Assembly: GCF_000027005.1 (NCBI RefSeq)
Contig: NC_012965.1
Coordinates: 1,599,001-1,663,000, forward strand
Source: Komagataella phaffii GS115
Taxonomy: Eukaryota; Ascomycota; Pichiomycetes; Pichiales; Pichiaceae
DNA: 64,000 nt
Reading direction: 5' to 3'
The notes below the pieces were generated by a model. The model was not told the DNA's origin. It was given only the letters and a program-made list of their open reading frames with translations, and did no database searches. The position numbers and the translations under genes are program-made. Of the stretch, positions 62,559-64,000 are shown in pieces; position 1 is the stretch's first letter; the number at the start of each line of letters is the position of its first letter.

Positions 62559-63950
62559 CTATTTGGCAAGTTCCTTGGTCATGTATTTGTAAGAGGGCAG
62601 CGTGTCCAGATGGCCTAAAGCAGCAACTGCTATGGGTTTATCATGTATTCTCCATCTGGCCCATTGAATGACATCGTCTTTTGTAATTCTGTTTACTTTA
62701 TCGAAAACCTCCTCTGGGGATAGTCTTGTTCCGGTTGTAACGATCTGTCTTCCAATATCTTCTGCAATAGGTGTAGATCCGTCCAGTGATAACAGTAAAG
62801 ACCCTTTCAGCTGATCCTTGGCCGTTTCAACTTCCTTGTCCGAAATGTGGCCATTCTTGAGTCTAGTCCATTCTTTGAGGACTTCATCGACAAGAGGTTT
62901 CAGATCCGCATCTTTATCTGCGGTCAAATACATTCCCCACAGCCCAATATCTGAGTAGGAGGTTGAAAATGACATATACGAGTTGGCTAGCGGTTGTCCT
63001 TGTCCGTTTCCAGTCGATACAGCAACAGCTAGCGGAGAAGGGGAGTTAATACCAGTAGATCTTTCCCAGTTTCCGACAATAGCTTGGGCCACCAAAGCTG
63101 TGAAATAATCAATGGCATTCCAAGACACACCTTCAATGGAGATTGCCATATAAGTGTTGGGTAAGGAACGATCTTCAACTCTAGCTTCTCCGCCGTAGAA
63201 AATGGGCAAATCGCCTCTGGGAGACCCTAGCGGAACGGGTTCTTCACTCAAGGGGACATGACCAAAAGATTTTTGGGCTAATTTTACAAGCTCTTCGTGG
63301 TCAACAGCTCCTGCACCAACTAGCACCATTCGGTCACCTTTGTAGTTAGTCTTAATGTAGTTTTTCAAGTCTCCCTGGGTCAAACTTCTGATATTTTCTA
63401 AAGGTCCTAAAATAGTTCTCCCCAAAGGCTGCCCTTTGAAGGTTACTTCGTGTAATCTGTCAAAAACAACCTCATCGTACATCTTATCAACTTCTTCACT
63501 TTCTCTGAGGATGACAGGTCTTTCCTTTTCAATAGCTAACTTTTCTAGCTTTGATCTTGTAAGGATATCACTTAGGATATCTACTGCCCTTGGGATATCG
63601 TCTTTGACAGCTTTGGCGTAATAAACCGTGTTCTCTCTGGAGGTGTAAGCATTCAAGTGGGATCCACAGTCTTCCACTTCCAATTCCAGTTTCAATTGTG
63701 ATCTGTTGGACGTTCCCTTGAATGCCAAGTGTTCCAAGAAATGTGCTGTTCCACTCGTGGAGTCACTGACATCAGCCCTTGAACCAGCATCGATCCAAAC
63801 TCCAACCGTTGCCGTTTGAACGTTGGGGATGGACTCTGTTGCAACAGTGATACCGTTGGGGAGAGTGGAAGTTCTTGTAACAGGCACAAATGAGCTATTG
63901 AGCCTCTTCAGGCCAGTTCTAGTAACACCCCTTGCGATAGAACTCAACAT
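62559..63950 (-). CDS. MAS1: Mitochondrial processing peptidase beta subunit (MAS1)
   Basis: MAS1 is the catalytic subunit of the matrix protease that removes presequences from imported proteins. The 463 residues (462 in Saccharomyces) begin with a basic presequence (MLSSIARGVTRTGLKRLNSS). The inverted zinc motif HFLEH is at residues 70-74, and the distal Glu lies in the NAYTSRENTVYYAKA region, all as in M16 metallopeptidases. The GARVEDRSLPNTYMAISIEG and GRQIVTTG segments also match. The last 50 bases of the window are its promoter. Confidence 0.97.
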   Translation of the reverse strand: MLSSIARGVTRTGLKRLNSSFVPVTRTSTLPNGITVATESIPNVQTATVGVWIDAGSRADVSDSTSGTAHFLEHLAFKGTSNRSQLKLELEVEDCGSHLNAYTSRENTVYYAKAVKDDIPRAVDILSDILTRSKLEKLAIEKERPVILRESEEVDKMYDEVVFDRLHEVTFKGQPLGRTILGPLENIRSLTQGDLKNYIKTNYKGDRMVLVGAGAVDHEELVKLAQKSFGHVPLSEEPVPLGSPRGDLPIFYGGEARVEDRSLPNTYMAISIEGVSWNAIDYFTALVAQAIVGNWERSTGINSPSPLAVAVSTGNGQGQPLANSYMSFSTSYSDIGLWGMYLTADKDADLKPLVDEVLKEWTRLKNGHISDKEVETAKDQLKGSLLLSLDGSTPIAEDIGRQIVTTGTRLSPEEVFDKVNRITKDDVIQWARWRIHDKPIAVAALGHLDTLPSYKYMTKELAK

Positions 63951-64000
63951 GATCTGGTTATTAAAATGGTGATTAGTAAGATGATAGCCTGAGAGAAGAA

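Overview
The window is ordinary nuclear DNA of a methylotrophic budding yeast and reads as Komagataella phaffii (Pichia pastoris). The basis is an inverted pair of peroxisomal dihydroxyacetone synthase genes (DAS1, DAS2), the Zn2Cys6 methanol regulator MIT1 and dihydroxyacetone kinase, all within about 20 kb, among single-copy yeast housekeeping genes. Genes are compact and almost intron-free (one clear 48-nt intron, in TWF1). Two tRNA genes are present, tRNA-Asp(GUC) and tRNA-Ile(AAU). I saw no transposon, LTR, CRISPR or viral sequence.

Layout. 0-9.5 kb: GPM1, tRNA-Asp, TYW1 (broken reading frame), an L-rhamnose mutarotase overlapping a TB2/DP1/HVA22-like membrane protein, LSC1 and a mitochondrial PPR protein (probable CCM1). 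9.6-21 kb: DAS1 (-) and DAS2 (+) as a head-to-head inverted repeat around a divergent RVS161-like BAR gene, then a 1.8-kb gap, MIT1 and a small charged protein. 22-27 kb: tRNA-Ile, TWF1, GCD11 and SST2. 27.5-36 kb: DAK1, the thiamine pair THI20-THI6, PDR16 and TAZ1. 36-37.5 kb: a 1.6-kb gap with no supported gene. 37.5-64 kb: RAT1, an NDUFAF7-like methyltransferase, an amino-acid permease, SSK1, BBC1 (one apparent frameshift), GCN2, MRE11, an ethanolamine/choline kinase, DPP1, YUH1, a YDR286C-like glutaredoxin-fold protein, an alpha/beta hydrolase and MAS1.

How the genes work together. DAS condenses formaldehyde with xylulose-5-phosphate in peroxisomes. DAK1 phosphorylates the dihydroxyacetone produced. 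MIT1 is the methanol-specific activator of this regulon. DAS needs thiamine pyrophosphate, and two genes for making thiamine phosphate (THI20, THI6) lie just beyond DAK1. The closest thing to an unusual system here is this methanol neighbourhood, in particular the DAS inverted repeat with its near-identical conversion-like tract and the cluster of TGGGGT motifs upstream of DAS1. The rest is conserved yeast gene content. Two genes (TYW1, BBC1) have reading-frame breaks that could be assembly errors or real lesions.
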